Assembly: GCF_019925205.1 (NCBI RefSeq)
Contig: NC_083565.1
Span: 8,971,001-9,035,000, forward strand
Source of the DNA: Metopolophium dirhodum
Taxonomy: Eukaryota > Arthropoda > Insecta > Hemiptera > Aphididae
Direction: 5' to 3'
Length of the DNA stretch: 64,000 nt
The position numbers were made by a program, and so were the translations under genes. The notes below the pieces were generated by a model that saw nothing but the letters and a program-made list of their open reading frames with translations, was not told the DNA's origin and made no database searches. Positions 49,480-63,830 of the stretch are shown here, piece by piece (position 1 is the stretch's first letter; the number at the start of each line of letters is the position of its first letter).

Positions 49480-50225
49480 AAGTTATGTAATAGAATACAG
49501 AACAGCGTGCGTGAAACCTCGTTCGACCGGGGGATGCCACGCGAGTCCGTTTTGGGTGAAATCGCGTGCAACGTCTCCCCGACATGGCATAATAATTGAC
49601 GGTTGTTGTGCCGCCATTAAGCAGATTAAACACCCCCCTCTCCGCGACCCACTCCCGGCGACCCATTCATCCCTCAACCAGGAGAACCCCACCGGCCGTC
49701 GTCCGACCTCACGTCCACTCCTGCCAGAGTTAATTAAACGTTACGCGGTGCAACAGTAAAATTATTATTATTACGCGACCACCGCCACCTGGAATTCGTG
49801 TCCTTTTTAGATTTCGCGAACGCAATCAGCGGCTCGTCCTGATGGGATTCCGCGTGCCGTGGCAAGGACGCGGCCGTGTAATTTATCATTTTGCACGTGC
49901 ACGCATAAAAACACGATGAATCGACTCCGTGACGTCCGAACAACACCGCGGATGTGAATATGCTGTGTAGATGTGACATTTCCGGACATCCGGAATATGT
50001 ACATAATATTGTGTGTATTGTATTTTACGCGTAAACTGCAGTTGTGTGATCGGACGACCGGGTGAGCGAATTATCACGGCGAGCGGAGAACGCGCCCGCC
50101 CGGATGTAGGCATGCGGCCAGAAATATAAATTATCCGATTGTCAACGGAACGAAAAGAAGTCTGTCGACGGTCGTATGATATACGGTCCACCTTATATTC
50201 CCTAAGCCTATATCATCACGGGCGG
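49480..50225 (-). promoter_or_regulatory. GC-rich, CpG-containing stretch upstream of the first secure Tmc exon; possible promoter
   Basis: This stretch is conspicuously GC-rich with many CpG steps, against A+T-rich surroundings. It starts about 230 bases upstream of the first secure exon. A minus-strand TATAAGG occurs at 50191-50197, about 30 bases before GTCGACAGACTTC, a possible start region. Several minus-strand ATGs follow (for example MPTSGRARSPLAV near 50110 and MNGSPGVGRGEG near 49665). None joins to exon 49248 through a strong donor. It may be an alternative Tmc promoter or 5' UTR exon, but direct evidence is lacking. Confidence 0.3.
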
Positions 50226-52539
50226 GGTCCTGTGGCAGTACAGACTTCTTAACTTTTCAAACTTTTTCTAACCTTTTATTTTTGTTGTAAATTGTTAAAC
50301 GGAGGGTTTTCTCAAAAATGTCATGAAACCATATCGAAATTCAAACGAGTGGGGTTTCCGAGTTGTTAAGTGTCGTTTGATACAAGGATAGTAATTACAT
50401 GTTCGAATGGAATCTGTGTTGAAACTTTGAGCATTTTATAATTTGTAAAAAGTACATCTGAGTGTAATACTTTAGTACTGGACTAGAAAAAATTACATCT
50501 TTTTATATTTCGTATTTGATAAACCATATCTTCTAAACATAATATCCAGGTTGGGATTGTGCGATTTTCCCGATCTCGTCTTTAAGTGCCGTAAAAAATA
50601 AATAATAATCGTTTTGTAATATCTTATTTCGAGAACTGACAACCGCCCCGTAATATATTATGCCATTTTAGTCAAATATAATATGTGGAACAAGTAAAGG
50701 TATTATGAACAGATTACGAAAGATTAACTGCGGTGAACATACTAGAATAAACATTGTAGTATAAGAAAACTCAGTATAATATAAATTTCAATAGCCTTTT
50801 TTTCGACTTGATTAGCTTAAAATTGAAATAAAAATATTGATGTCGGATTTGAAACAATAATAATTTTAATTCAAACTTAACTTAATTATGTTAAAGACAA
50901 TACGAGACAATAGTGACTTTGATAAATATTTTTACATAGGTACCTAAAATTCTACCTATTTTATTTTATATCAACCGTAAAATATAATATATTTATTACA
51001 TAATATTATATTATTAAAATATCATAATAAACTCTAAATATTAAAAAAAAAAACACAGAAAATATCGTTTGAATGGAATTTAAATTAAAATGTTTTAATC
51101 TTAAAAAAAAACTTTAACTGATACTTTAAAATTGAGCTATTTCCTTTAACATTTTCATGTTGAAAATCTAAATGTATAAACATATTATAATACGAGTTTT
51201 TCAAATAATATTACAGTTATTATGATTTATATTATACTGCTTCTTTATTTTATGGGACCTATAGGGTATGGCATATTATGTTTAAATTATTGTTCAAATA
51301 TGATAGTAATACCAACCAATATGCACGTTCAGTTACTACTATTAATAATATGGGTCCAATATAGAACGTCTTCCCTTTCCGTTAATATTAATCCTCAGTG
51401 ATATATTATTATTATCGTTATACCGCATTAACTGATTTGAACAATAACAAAAACAAATATACAATTATAAAGTTTAATGCGAAGCTCGCGCATCTATTTA
51501 AAAACTTTATTCCCAATTATTCTGAGTATAATGCACACTTTGAATAAGTACCCTTATTTCATAACGTTGTGCAACAGCATAGCTAAACGTGTAAGTACTT
51601 ACGTTTTATGGCATGTCCTTTTTTTTCTCCTTTGAATTCCATAACAGTTTGTTAGCAGATAGATCTAGACATTATAGGGATAAGTCTAGCGTCGACTACA
51701 ATCACAGTAGAAATAAAAAAGTATTCATACTCGTGTAGTACGGTGGCCATGCCACACCCACGATAATAGCAACAAAGGGCTATATTATGGGAAAAGTGAC
51801 AACGACGACATACATTAATTTGTACAGCCGACTTCTCACGCGATCCTTTACAAATCGAGTGATAGGGCGAAAGCAACAGTTTTGCCTTTTTTTTTCAATA
51901 GCCCATAATCAATAATGTGACTCTAGATTATACTACGAAACAACTAATTTTTCTTACTAGCGTAATTAAAAGAAATAACAACAATAACAAATATAACTTG
52001 ACCAGTATATAAAACAATTGATTAATAAAAAAAAAAAACATGGAACTTTCTCCGCTGTATAGAACGTTTTGAGTGTATCTCGTCAACGAGTATAGGCCAA
52101 TAATAGTGCACACGGATTAGGAAGATAATGTCGTGCTGTCGTGCCTGTCCAATGAACTTTATTCACGTGTACACCATTATAACTTGGGTAATATCTAGAT
52201 GAATACGGAAGTGAACAAGTATGAATGTTACATGACAACGTGTTACTGAATTAACCGTTAACATTTTTATTTGAACAATTTTACGAAATATATTATAATT
52301 ATTATAAAATTTCTACATATCCTGTGCAGAGAAATGTGACTATACACTATTATAGTAACTACTATAATTACTGTTATTGTATACTGTAGTATCATAATTC
52401 ATATTTGTAAAGTTATAACCTAATAACATTAAATATATTTTTTTTAGTGATATATTGCAGTAATAATGTATGATAATATGCATCAACCATTACCCCCTCG
52501 CTGACCCTCCCACTCATACGAAAACAAGTAAATAAAATA

Positions 52540-52802
52540 CACATTTTGACGAAAACTGGTGTTGCGTAAACATTCGCGTTTTTATGCGATTTGTCCTTAG
52601 ATTTTATCAATTGTTTTTAGAATTACTGAACATTTTTTTGTCCTTACTCTTTTGAATTACCAACAAAATAATATTTTTTATCAGAAACAACTCTCAATAT
52701 TAAAGATTGAAGCTCTAAAACGAGACATCTGATACTCAAAAAAAAATACCACAAATACATCAATTTAAAACCAACACATCCATCGCACTGCTCAAAATCT
52801 AT
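52540..52802 (+). repeat. Partial copy of the 38.4-kb dispersed repeat (right part)
   Basis: TGTTGCGTAAACATTCGCGTT through ACACATCCATCGCACTGCTC matches, with divergence, the right part of the block at 39.6-39.9 kb and of 63.5-63.8 kb (for example GCGTAAAAATTCCCGTTTTT). It ends in CTCAAAATCT, a decayed CTCAGAATCT. Confidence 0.5.
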
Positions 52803-54213
52803 AATATTCTGAAGAGTAAAGACCATCTAAATACCTACCTACCTTGAAACTTGATAATTCAACTGGTATTTAAATTATTGTATATTTGTACATAGTAAAC
52901 ATATTATACATATACATATTACATAAACTTGGTGTTGTCTAAATACAACATACTCAATAAAATTCCATGTTGTGAATAAAACAAGATTATCATTTATTTC
53001 TGCTATTTTGTAACACATCATATTGTTATTTATAACTAATATCGTATTCATTATTGTATATAATTTATACGATTAACAATACATGTCAATATCATGATGG
53101 CGTATATAATTTTAAACATTTCAGTAAATATACCTACAATTCAAGAATACATGCATGGCACGTGATCACGTGGAGCTATAACTTCCAATGAAGAGGCCCC
53201 AATCGTAATAATAATTTTAAAACATAATATTATGCGGTATTGTTGGTCGTGGGTGTGTCGTATAAGCAAATTAATGTCATAATTGCAGACAGTGCATGTT
53301 GTGCATAGAATATTACTTTCTTTGATATTTAAATTGAAATGTAATTTAATCAAATATTATAAACAATAAACAATTTATTTTACAATATATAATTTATTAT
53401 TTAAAAACATCCATGCTTGCGTATAATATATAATATTGTGTTTTTTTTTATTTCTTAATAACATATTGCTTTGAAGACAAATTTTATTCAATCAGAAAAT
53501 GTATATTATACACGTAATTTGATAAGCTGTATTCTTTGGATTTATAATTTAGGGCGTAGACACATGAGGTTCCTTAAAGCCTATGAGTTAAATATAAAGA
53601 TGAAAGTAGTTTATTTTATAAAAAATAACAACATATAAAACACACTAAAAGTTTAAAATTATTTCTATATTTTAAAACTCCAATTAGTTTATAATTAATA
53701 TTTTATTTATTAAGAAAGCTTACAATGCAAGTAGAATAACGAATTGAAAATATAAGTAAATTAAAACATTTTATATAGTCTAATAAATTAGTTGTTGATC
53801 GCATTATCTGATACGCATATACATAGTTTATTATTTACATACCTATTCTAACTTAAATAATAGTATTATTGTGTTTAAATGTAGAGTAATAAACTGTTAG
53901 TTATTATGTATTTAAAAATATCTTTTAGTTCAATATTCAAGACGTTATAAGTTTGTTAAATTAACATTCAACCAGTCAAGCATAGACTATTAAACAGGTT
54001 ATAATTTGGTATGGCTAATAATATAATATTGTTGAAAAATCTAATGAAACAGAACAATAATACGGGTATAACAAATAGGAAGTATCATAGGCTTAAGAGC
54101 AGTACGCCTCTATCTACCTAATATTAATAGCAATAAATACTTTCGTAATTTAGTAATGATTTTCAATTACATATATTTTTTTTAAATAGAACATAACAAC
54201 TAACAAGATACCT

Positions 54214-54445
54214 GTTTTTTTAGGCCCAGCAACTGTGGCCATTAGCTATTGTAGGAGTTACGGTTGATAGGGTTAGAACGGTTGGAATAGTTAGTATGGT
54301 TGGTTGGCAACACGTGTATGTGTGGCATGGCTTTTGCCGCTATGGACCCGGGCGGTCACCCATCCGGGAACTAGTGGCAGCGGCCGTTGCTTTCTCTCAA
54401 TCACGTTGCATGATTGATTTCAGCCACTGCACCGCGCCGAGCCAC
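54214..54445 (-). mobile_element. SINE with 5S-rRNA-like head, copy 2
   Basis: Read on the minus strand it starts TGGCTCGGCGCGGTGCAGTG, then GAGAGAAAGCAACGGCCGC, CCACTAGTTCCCGGATGGGT and GACCGCCCGGG. The body AACCAACCATACTAACTATT and CAATAGCTAATGGCCACAGT matches copy 1, and it ends in seven A. Its 5S-like block is closer to real 5S rRNA than that of copy 1, so it is the less decayed copy. Confidence 0.78.
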
Positions 54446-56429
54446 AATATATTATTGTTTTATGTATACCTACTATAAAATGTATAATTAATACTATTCA
54501 TGTTTTTGTGTTCTCTATATTTATTGTTCATTTGTTTATACAAATTTCAAATCAATGATTTTTAATTGTCAAAATAAACTAATTTTATTTTTCACCGTAG
54601 ACTAATGATATAGGTAACATTTTAGTATACAACTATGTTTGAACAAGTTTATTTCAACTCTCGTTGTTATAAATATAATGGATACAAAATCACATAGTTA
54701 GCAGTATCGGATTGATAGAATCGAAATAAAAATCAACAATAACGAAAATAGCAATTTTTTATTTAGCCAACTTTTCTATAAAATATTATACCGTACCTAC
54801 TAAAAATGTCCAATTTGCTCTCCACGTGACGGTCTAAATCAGTATGATTAAGATTAATAGTTGTTTATTCTTGGTATGTCACAAACAAAACTTTACACAA
54901 TGACCTAAACATACATATAATAGTTTCAGAATTGGCATTATTCTGGAATGTACAGTTACCTCAATCTATTCATACAATATTTCATTGTTTGAAAAACGAT
55001 ATACAATATAATAATATTATGTATAACATTTTTGTTCTTGAAAAAACTAATTAAATTAATGTTTTTAAGTACAATAATAATAATTTGGTATTGGTCATTA
55101 ATTGTTGTGCATTGAAAAACTTACTCATCGAATGAAAAGATCATTTTAGACGCTTTGTTTGTTTCACCAAGAAAATTAACAGAATGATAACATTTTCTCT
55201 AATCTCATCGATAATGGTTGAAGTCATTTTAAATATTACTAAATTGCTTTATTGTATTTTGTATAATTCAAAATGGATAAAGCTCAATGATTTCATCGTA
55301 CATGTATAAATTATTAATGTGAGTATGTGGCACATATACCTGCAAGTGTTGGAACCCACGAATTCTAATCCATATTAACGAAATCGTGTACGTGTGTTAT
55401 TGAAAAACATGTTATGTGAACTACCGTGGTTATTAAATGAACTATTATTTTACTAATTTTGTATTTTTATCAAAACCTCAAAAATAATGTTTGAAAGTGC
55501 ATTGTTCAAGTTAAGGATATTTATCTCTAATGTAAAAACATGTTTTTACACAAATGTTTGTACTTATGTTGAACAGGAAAAATATTTTACGATAATTAAT
55601 TAAAGTACCTATATTAAACGTTACAATAATGTGTAAAATAAAAACATACATTCACTTTTATGTTCTTTTTTAATGAGTTTTTAAGTTTTTTTTTAGAATG
55701 GCAACCCTTATGTTTATGTAATGCCTATTCTAAACTGGGTAGTGGTGTCATATAACTATGCTTTCAATTCTGTACATTTTGTTTTATCCACACAATCAAC
55801 ATTTAAAACGTGTTGTATTAAAATTGCATACACAAAGCGCCGTGTTAAAATAAAATATTTATACAAAATAACTTTATATTTTATACCCAGTCATAATATC
55901 ATACTATGACAATTGGATTGTCCGTTTTTTTTTCATTTTGCTCGTAATAGCTGATCCTTTAAATATGTAACAAAAGGTTTCTCATGCTTAGTTCTAAACG
56001 GTTCTTAGTCCAATTATTTTAAAATATTAAAATACAAATAAGATTTTTTTGTGTACAAAATACTAAACAGTAAAATATACTCGAAGATCAGAGTTTATCG
56101 AAGTTGGATTTCGGACGTTTGGATATTACATCTTGAATTATTTTAGTTAGTTTTCTGTCATTCAAAAAATATTAATCAAAAAGACATGAAACTTTTGGTT
56201 GGTACGTATATTTTTATGCTTTATAAAAATTACATTTTCAAAATATCCAAACTAATTTTAAACTATTTATACCATGAACCAATACACATTATTCTGCGGT
56301 ATGTCACCGTCGTTATTGACAAATAATTTAACAACAATAATTAAATGATATTATGTGTGATTTTTTCGGCCAAAATTAGTTCCACCTACTGTCTGAATAA
56401 GTAATATATACCTAATTTTTGGATGTTAA

Positions 56430-56545
56430 GTTTAACACAGTCTCAGTTTTCAGCTGAGAATCGTTTTTTTTTTACAGGGTGATTAATCAATGACGATGTA
56501 CATTTGAAATCTACTTATTAGTAGAACGAGTCGCCCGGGTTTTTA
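56430..56545 (-). repeat. Fragment of the dispersed repeat, as at 40.9 kb
   Basis: CAGCTGAGAATCGTTTTTTT then CATTTGAAATCTACTTATTA and GAACGAGTCGCCCGGG match the fragment at 40885-41040 in the same orientation. Confidence 0.5.
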
Positions 56546-57680
56546 ATTAAATTTTACATACCTACCAGTATTATCGATCACAGTTTTAAGCTCTATATGC
56601 AAATTTTTTTTTGCTCGACCCTGATTTGTATTTTAATTTGTTCTTTTTTTAATCAAACTTATATTATCAATATTTTTCACGTGGACGATTTTGTTTTTTA
56701 TACTGTACATGTCGTGCTTGCAGTTTGTAACCTTTTAGGAGTAAAAATTATTCATCGGTTTTTTTCCCCTCATACAAACAGTTAGAACTAATTATGTGTA
56801 ACGTGTGACACTTGTAAAAAAAATGATTAAATGCAAATTAATATTAATGACTACCGCCTATATATTGAATTATATGTAGCACAATCCATAGACTAAAGTT
56901 AATAATAATAATCTAAATGAGCAATAGTCAAAAAGATACCTTAAATGAATTAACCTTAAATAACAATATAATATCATGATAAATATTTTATTGAATAACA
57001 GAAAAATAACTAAAACGTAATAGTAATACCAAATTTAAGTTATTCAAACCTTTTTTTTATTCCTAAATCATGAAAACCGTCCATACGTGAAATAATAACA
57101 TGCATTTTAAATTACCTATTACATTATATGAATACAGTTTTTAAAATATTTTTTATCATTTACATCTATGTAATATTCTAAAATGCATATTTAATTAATA
57201 ATTCAGTATAATATCATGGTCATAGTTTTAATTAGGACGGTATCGAATAGAATTTGTAATTTATAATATGATTTACCTAATTTTCCATGTACCCACTAAT
57301 TAAATGCAGTATGCTCGGTAAATGAAACGCACTCAATTATTTTTATCATAGTGCGTACTGCAGCTACTATAGAATAATATAGGGATTATTTGAAATATAA
57401 GCTTCAATTTATTAGAGTGTGTAATTCGAGACGCGATATTTAAGGACTTGTTTTTGTAATATAATCACATAACATAATAACATATCATGTAGCTTTTGAA
57501 CTATATCGTGGAATCATGACTGTCGTTTTATATATAACATAATATATAATACGAATTATCAATTCTAATGTTAAGATCAAATCTACGCCTATCAATGCAA
57601 AACATTTTTAATGCTCGTTTTTTTTATCGTTGAAATCAAAATTACGCAATCATGTCATCCACAGTCCAAAATATACTCAC

Positions 57681-57707
57681 CATTCTCGATCATTCTGTAT
57701 GACCGGT
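57681..57707 (-). CDS. Tmc: Candidate first coding exon of Tmc ending in ATG
   Basis: On the minus strand a good donor (GAGAATG/GTGAGTA) closes a stretch whose last three bases are ATG. Joined to the 49248 acceptor in phase 0 this gives M-GPTSPGRRDSS, with an in-frame TGA 9 bases upstream of the ATG. A pyrimidine-rich acceptor (GGTCCCCCACACAG/ACCGG) could make this a 27-base internal exon. Alternatively it is the end of a longer 5' UTR exon. The phase fit and donor are seen; that it belongs to Tmc is inference. The intervening intron would be 8.4 kb. Confidence 0.4.
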
Positions 57708-60700
57708 CTGTGTGGGGGACCAAATGTAACCAAAACGGCAAAACTTATGCATGCGCGTATTCTTCAAAATATCCAAATCATCATTGTCTTTTGTTTGAGT
57801 GAGTGTTGATTGACATAATATATAGTAAAAACGACCTTTTATAACAAAAAGACAACCTATGATGTGTACCGCAAGATTCTTTACCTGCTACTTTTTATTT
57901 TATATACATTATTATTTTTAAAGCATTCCTATAGAATGGAGTCAATTTAATTATAAAGTTTAGCATCACTATTCGTAGATTTAGGTACTATCGATGCAGT
58001 TTTTACCAATTGATGACATAGTGAAAATACTTCTCGTGCTGTCAAATTATCAATTTTATCTTTCAAATTAATATTATAATTTAAAATATGAATTTAAATA
58101 TATACTTCATAAAAGTTAACATCTAAAACACTTCAATTAGAATAATTTTTTTAACGCAAAACAATTGTTATCAAACATTTATATTGCTAACCAATTTATT
58201 CAAAGTATTATATATATATATATTATGTATAATGTAAAAAATGTTTTTCATCAAGGACGTACCTAATGTTAATAATATAAAAAAAATTAATTTCTTTCAT
58301 TTTGAATAAGAATTGTTAAAATAAAATATGAAGAAGTACATCATTTTTTGTTACAAAATCTTGATTATTTTTGAATTTTGGTAGAAATTTTTTTTTGATA
58401 CAAATATCATATAATCATTTATTGTATTTTCTAACAAACATTAACAATAAAATACTGACTTGCACGTCAATTCGAGTGAAAATAAATTATAATGTGTACC
58501 GTCTTGGGTGACTAGCGATTTAGCGTGCATGCAATAATAGGGTACATAATATATGAATTTCTTGACTTCATACATATAGGTAACTACTAAATTATATTCC
58601 TGCTTTTTAAATGTAATGTGATAATAATATCATGTACTATATTATATAGTACTACGCAATCTAGTATGTAAACTCTGAATCAAACTTGTAAATGATAAAA
58701 AAAAAATAATATATTATTATTGTAGATACCTACAAAAAGTCCTGACAATTTTCTCAATGTGTATGTGAATAAAATAAATTCCATCGAATTTATAATATGT
58801 AAAACATTTTAACATTTTCATTACTTACTAGTTAATTTAAAGAATATACTTGTCAGTAAAGTACATAAACTAATAATTCTGCATAGCTTTTTGAAACTTT
58901 ACCACCATAATATTCGTTTAGTCAAATATAATGTTAGATAGCGTTAGTCGTTAATGTAACATATTTCGATTATAGTATACTTCAAGAACAATGACACTAA
59001 AATTAATAACAAAAAAAGCACGTACACAGCATTTTGAAAAATTGCTCAACTCAGTGCAGAAAAGTGATCTGTATTATTATATAGTATAATAAATGTCCAC
59101 CCATTATAATAAATAAGCACAGTATATTATTGTCTAACTATAAAAATGCTACATACAACTTTTGGAACTGTGTTTACAGAAAAAATTTAAAACAAATACA
59201 TTTTCTCTGAATGTAGATAAATAATATTATTATAATTCATAAGATTAACCCTCAACATGATAAATATTTCCATAATATGATCGGATATAATTAAAGCAAA
59301 GTTTTTAATTATTATAATCAAATACAATAAATTGATAAGTGCTAACCATGTATTAATAAAATTAAGTCTTCGAAACTAAAATAGTGTAAACTGTAAATTA
59401 GGTACAATAATTGTGATTTGCATAGATTATTATTTATTACAACATACGGTGTGATCCATTTAACATTAAACACTCATTATAAGAAAAATATTTCATTTTC
59501 ATAGGTTTAAGTCGTTTTAATTATATTTTTTATTTTTTTAAGTTTTTGCTGTTATGAATGACGACATATATTTTTAATTTCATATTCCACAGCAAAGTAT
59601 TCTGATCTATAAAAATCAAATTTCGGTCAGGTAGCTAATAAATTAGAAAGTTATATGTAGTTAAAGTTTAACCAGCAGCTGACTAACCTTTTGTGGGGTA
59701 CCTCTATAACACTCCACTTCGCTCATCTAACTAGAACTTGAAATTCTTATAATGCATACACTACTCATGCAAAAATTGATTTTTATGTAAGTATAGAAAT
59801 ACTTCAAAAAATATTCTGCTTAAGAATAAGGAATTAAAAATGCACGTTGTCAGTAAAAAAATCAGACAATTTAAAAATTAGCTCGATAAAAATACTATTT
59901 TTAGAGACATTTTTTATTTAAATACATACAATAAAATTATGAAACTGTGTAAAAAAAAATAGCTTCAAAAACGTTGATTGTTTTTAAAATAACGAGTTTC
60001 TTATGTTAAATGGATCACTCGGTATAATTATATTATGTACCATCCCGGAATATTAAAACATTTTTAAAACGAACTTATTGCAGAAGCATACAATTATTAT
60101 GTAAACTTTCATTGTCAATTAATACCATACAACGATTTATTTTTAATAGAACTTAGAATTTGAATAAACAACATATAATATTAAATAGGTGATTATTTTA
60201 ATATTATATTTAATTTTTTTGTTGTTATAACTATTGCTTTCATATTTACATAAATCATTTAGTTTCCATATTACTTCGATATATTGTAATACAATAGGTA
60301 TAGGTGTAGAAATATAGAATGTTTATAAATACCTAAATAAATACAGTAGCGCCATCTAACTTTGAAAATAATATAAAAATAAAATAATACTTAGTCGTAT
60401 CGTGTACATTGTATAAAAAAAAAACCCAAGTGCTACATTAAGAATAAAGATACAACAGTTTATCAGAAATGTTAAATACTTACCAAATATTTACTTTAAA
60501 ATATTGTAACTAGATAATAAATAAGTAATTATCAATGCTCTTCAATGTATTATTAAGTTAAATGTTCAAATCTTTTATTGTTGTCCAAAAGTCAATTTTA
60601 AAAATAATAATGCATTCGTGTAGATAGTTATATTATATTAATATTTTATTGAACTATGTTATTATAATTAGGTAGATGTAATATTATAATAATAAAGACT

Positions 60701-62939
60701 ATAAATAGTGTAATATGTATAGTATGAATACTTTTATTGCATTTGCATTCCTCTGCAGTTTAATAATCGAATTATATATCATATTATATTATACCGGTGT
60801 ACAAAAATCAGTTTTAGTTAAATACAATTCTTATAATAATTTATTGCAAACATCCCAAAACCAATAAATACTAAGTATAAATATCTTATATTGAGTTACA
60901 CTATGGTGCCTAGCAAAGTAATGTAGTCATGTATAGGTACTATATATTATGCAAGAATTAAGAACTATACCTATATAAGATGATAAATATTAGTAATCCT
61001 TACATTTATCGAAAAAATGGAATTAGTTACAAAAGTTATATGTTGTATATTATTTTACACATTAAACACTTGATTAGAAATGCTTATTCAAAATAAACCG
61101 ATGAATGTAAACATCTTTAGCTAGGTAAAGCGTTGGCATTTTATATTTTTGTCATGAAATTGATAATATTAAATATAAGATTACTAATCAGTAATCGCCA
61201 ATCAGTATATTCTATATAAAGGCTAGTTTCGTAAAAAAGTCGGATGTTCTTTTTACTGCATTAAAGACTGCACAAAAAATTGTGAAATTAAGCACGTGAA
61301 CCAATTAACTAATTTTCCACCGACGCTCAGAATCCGAATACCGACAAAAAAAATACTGTTTAATCAAATTGCGAAAAAAATGTAGAAGGATTCCCTATCT
61401 AGGTTTAACTTAATTTATATAGATTTTTCCACTCCACCTTTGAAGTATAGCTATCCAGTATCCACAGATGACCCACATACACACTACACGGCGACTACTG
61501 AGTTTTACTTTTTAGTTCCGTATAATATCCAAGTGTGACTACAAAACAATTCTCATGTGTCTTAAATCATGAAAACTATGTAGACAATCTCGTCGTTGTA
61601 TACAAACTTAATGTAGGTATCTATAGTAAATAATTCGAATTATTCAGAAATTATAAAACTATTATAGTTAGAAATACGCCATAACAGTAAGCAGGCGTAT
61701 CGTATAGGCATTTTAATAGCACACATAATTTATTATGTTTGACGAGGAATGTTCGTAATCGTGTGTTATAATATTGCTATAAAATATTTTATTTAATCTA
61801 GTTTATACCTGCTATGTATTCATAATATTATTCATTTTTTCAAAACATATTTTGTTAGTAACTATTTAACTTTGAACTCAAAGGACAAGGTGTTCCATTT
61901 TTGAATAATTATCTGTAAGACTCGGCATGTTTTTTTCTTATCTCAATATAGTTCCTGGAGGAGATGTATACAAAAATTGTTTGTACTCCAACCATAATGT
62001 GAATGGTTTTGTATAAAAATAAACACGTGAGGATGCGACGCTACCTATGAAAAAAATATACATTTTTAGCTTTATACATCGTGCATAGTCAGTAAACCGT
62101 TGTTTTACTTGATTTCAAGTGTTTTCCTTAAAACAAAAAAAAACTTATAATATTTCATGGCCGTATAAATTATAATAACTAAACTAAATCCATGTTACAA
62201 GAAAATAAAAACACGCAAAATATTTACCACAAAATAATATGACAAGTCAAAAGAGAAAACGTGTAAATACTAAAAATGTCCACCACGCTGACTGTCGACA
62301 ATGGACGTGACGGAAAATTGGCACGTGACTAACGATAAAGTACATAAGAATATTGTAACTGCATATATGTCAATAATAACTTTATGATAAATCTAAATCG
62401 ATATTTTAGATAAATTATATATGATAAATCAAAATCTATCTCAGAAAGAAAAAACGCCATAAAACGCGGAGAAAACCTGTATAAAAATAATGTTATCATA
62501 TAATATAATATAATATAATATTTGATGGGAGTAAACTGTATAGTAAGTATTTTTACTTGTTTTTTTTACTCTAAAATGCAGTTAGTATATTTTGTATTGT
62601 TACGATGATGTCTTATTTTTATTATCTTATTATTAAATAAATTATCGTTTTATTTATTTTTCATGTTGTACATATTTATTTTTTTATAAATAATTGTTTT
62701 TATAGTTAATGAAAACTTCCATATTTCTATTGAGCAAAATAATATTAATGTAGTTTTGTTAACATATGTTTCACTAATAACTATAAGTGTATTTTATGGT
62801 ATTATTGATATTAAGTAACTTAATTCACTATTACTGAAACAGTAGACTGAATTATTTTTTGCAGAAAACATTTAATTTGATATATTTTAAAAGTTTCTAG
62901 AACTGATATTTATACAATAAAAAAGAAATCTTAAAAATT

Positions 62940-63830
62940 AATGTATAAATAACTCAAAAAGAGTCAAAACATTTATAAAACTTTACCGCATGTATAGTAA
63001 AAGCTAATAAAAATGATTGGTGAAAATTTTAAATATCTACAGACTGCAGTTATCCGTTTTTAAATTAAAACAAAATTAGAAAATCGATCCATCAGAAATC
63101 GTTAGCTTACGGGTGAATATCCAATGTAAAATTTAAATTTTAATCGCCCCTAAAAAAATTAATTGACTTTCCGATAAACTTTTATTTTTTGTTAAAGGTA
63201 GAAAAATTTACAACGAATCTTATATTACGTTTTAAAAGCTTAGATATAGAAAATAACTTTTTATGAAATTCTGACTCTCAACAATTTGCGAATTTCCGTG
63301 ATTTTGACAAATTTTATCAAAATGCTATCTTCAAACGCTCATAAAATAATTATTGTGAATTTACGCTAAACTCTTTTTTAAACTACGCTAATGAGTACAC
63401 TTTATGAGAAACCTTGTATAGTTGTATTGTAGTTACAGTCTTTGACAGATCAAAAAATTTTTTTTCGACAACTTAAAAACAGAAAAAAAAGCACTAAACG
63501 ATTCAAAAACTGTCAAAAATGTTTTGAAAACTTTTTCATTACAAAAAATGCTAATACAAACAGATTTTGTCAAAAATTGGTTTTGTGTAAACATTTCTTT
63601 TTATCCTTATTATTTTTTTTTTCGTTTTGCTTTACGCTTTTCAAAACTACTGAAATCTTTGATATTGACCTTTTGAAAAGTACCAACTAGATTCACTTTA
63701 CGGCCATAAGAGATACTGAAGTGGAAAACCGTCAAATCGAAGCATTATTTCGGCTACCTTATTTTGTATAATATACACTAAGTACGAACAAAAATTTAAA
63801 AAAAACACACATCATTGTAAAATCAATGCG
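62940..63830 (+). repeat. Second large copy of the 38.4-kb dispersed repeat
   Basis: The order of blocks equals that at 38.9-39.9 kb: AACTCAAAAAGAGTCAAAAC, then GTTAAAGGTAGAAAAATTTA, TCTTATATTACGTTTTAAAA, AAGCATTATTTCGGCTACC and ACACACATCATTGTAAAATC. It lacks the terminal CACTCAGAATC. The open frame inside (63442-63690) is AT-biased and unconvincing. Confidence 0.65.

Noticed and set aside
49886..50191. 101-codon minus-strand frame in the GC-rich island
   Set aside because: No recognisable domain and no strong donor to join Tmc in phase; kept only as part of the possible promoter region.
51652..51876. 74-codon minus-strand frame upstream of Tmc
   Set aside because: No family match and no splice junction compatible with the first secure Tmc exon.
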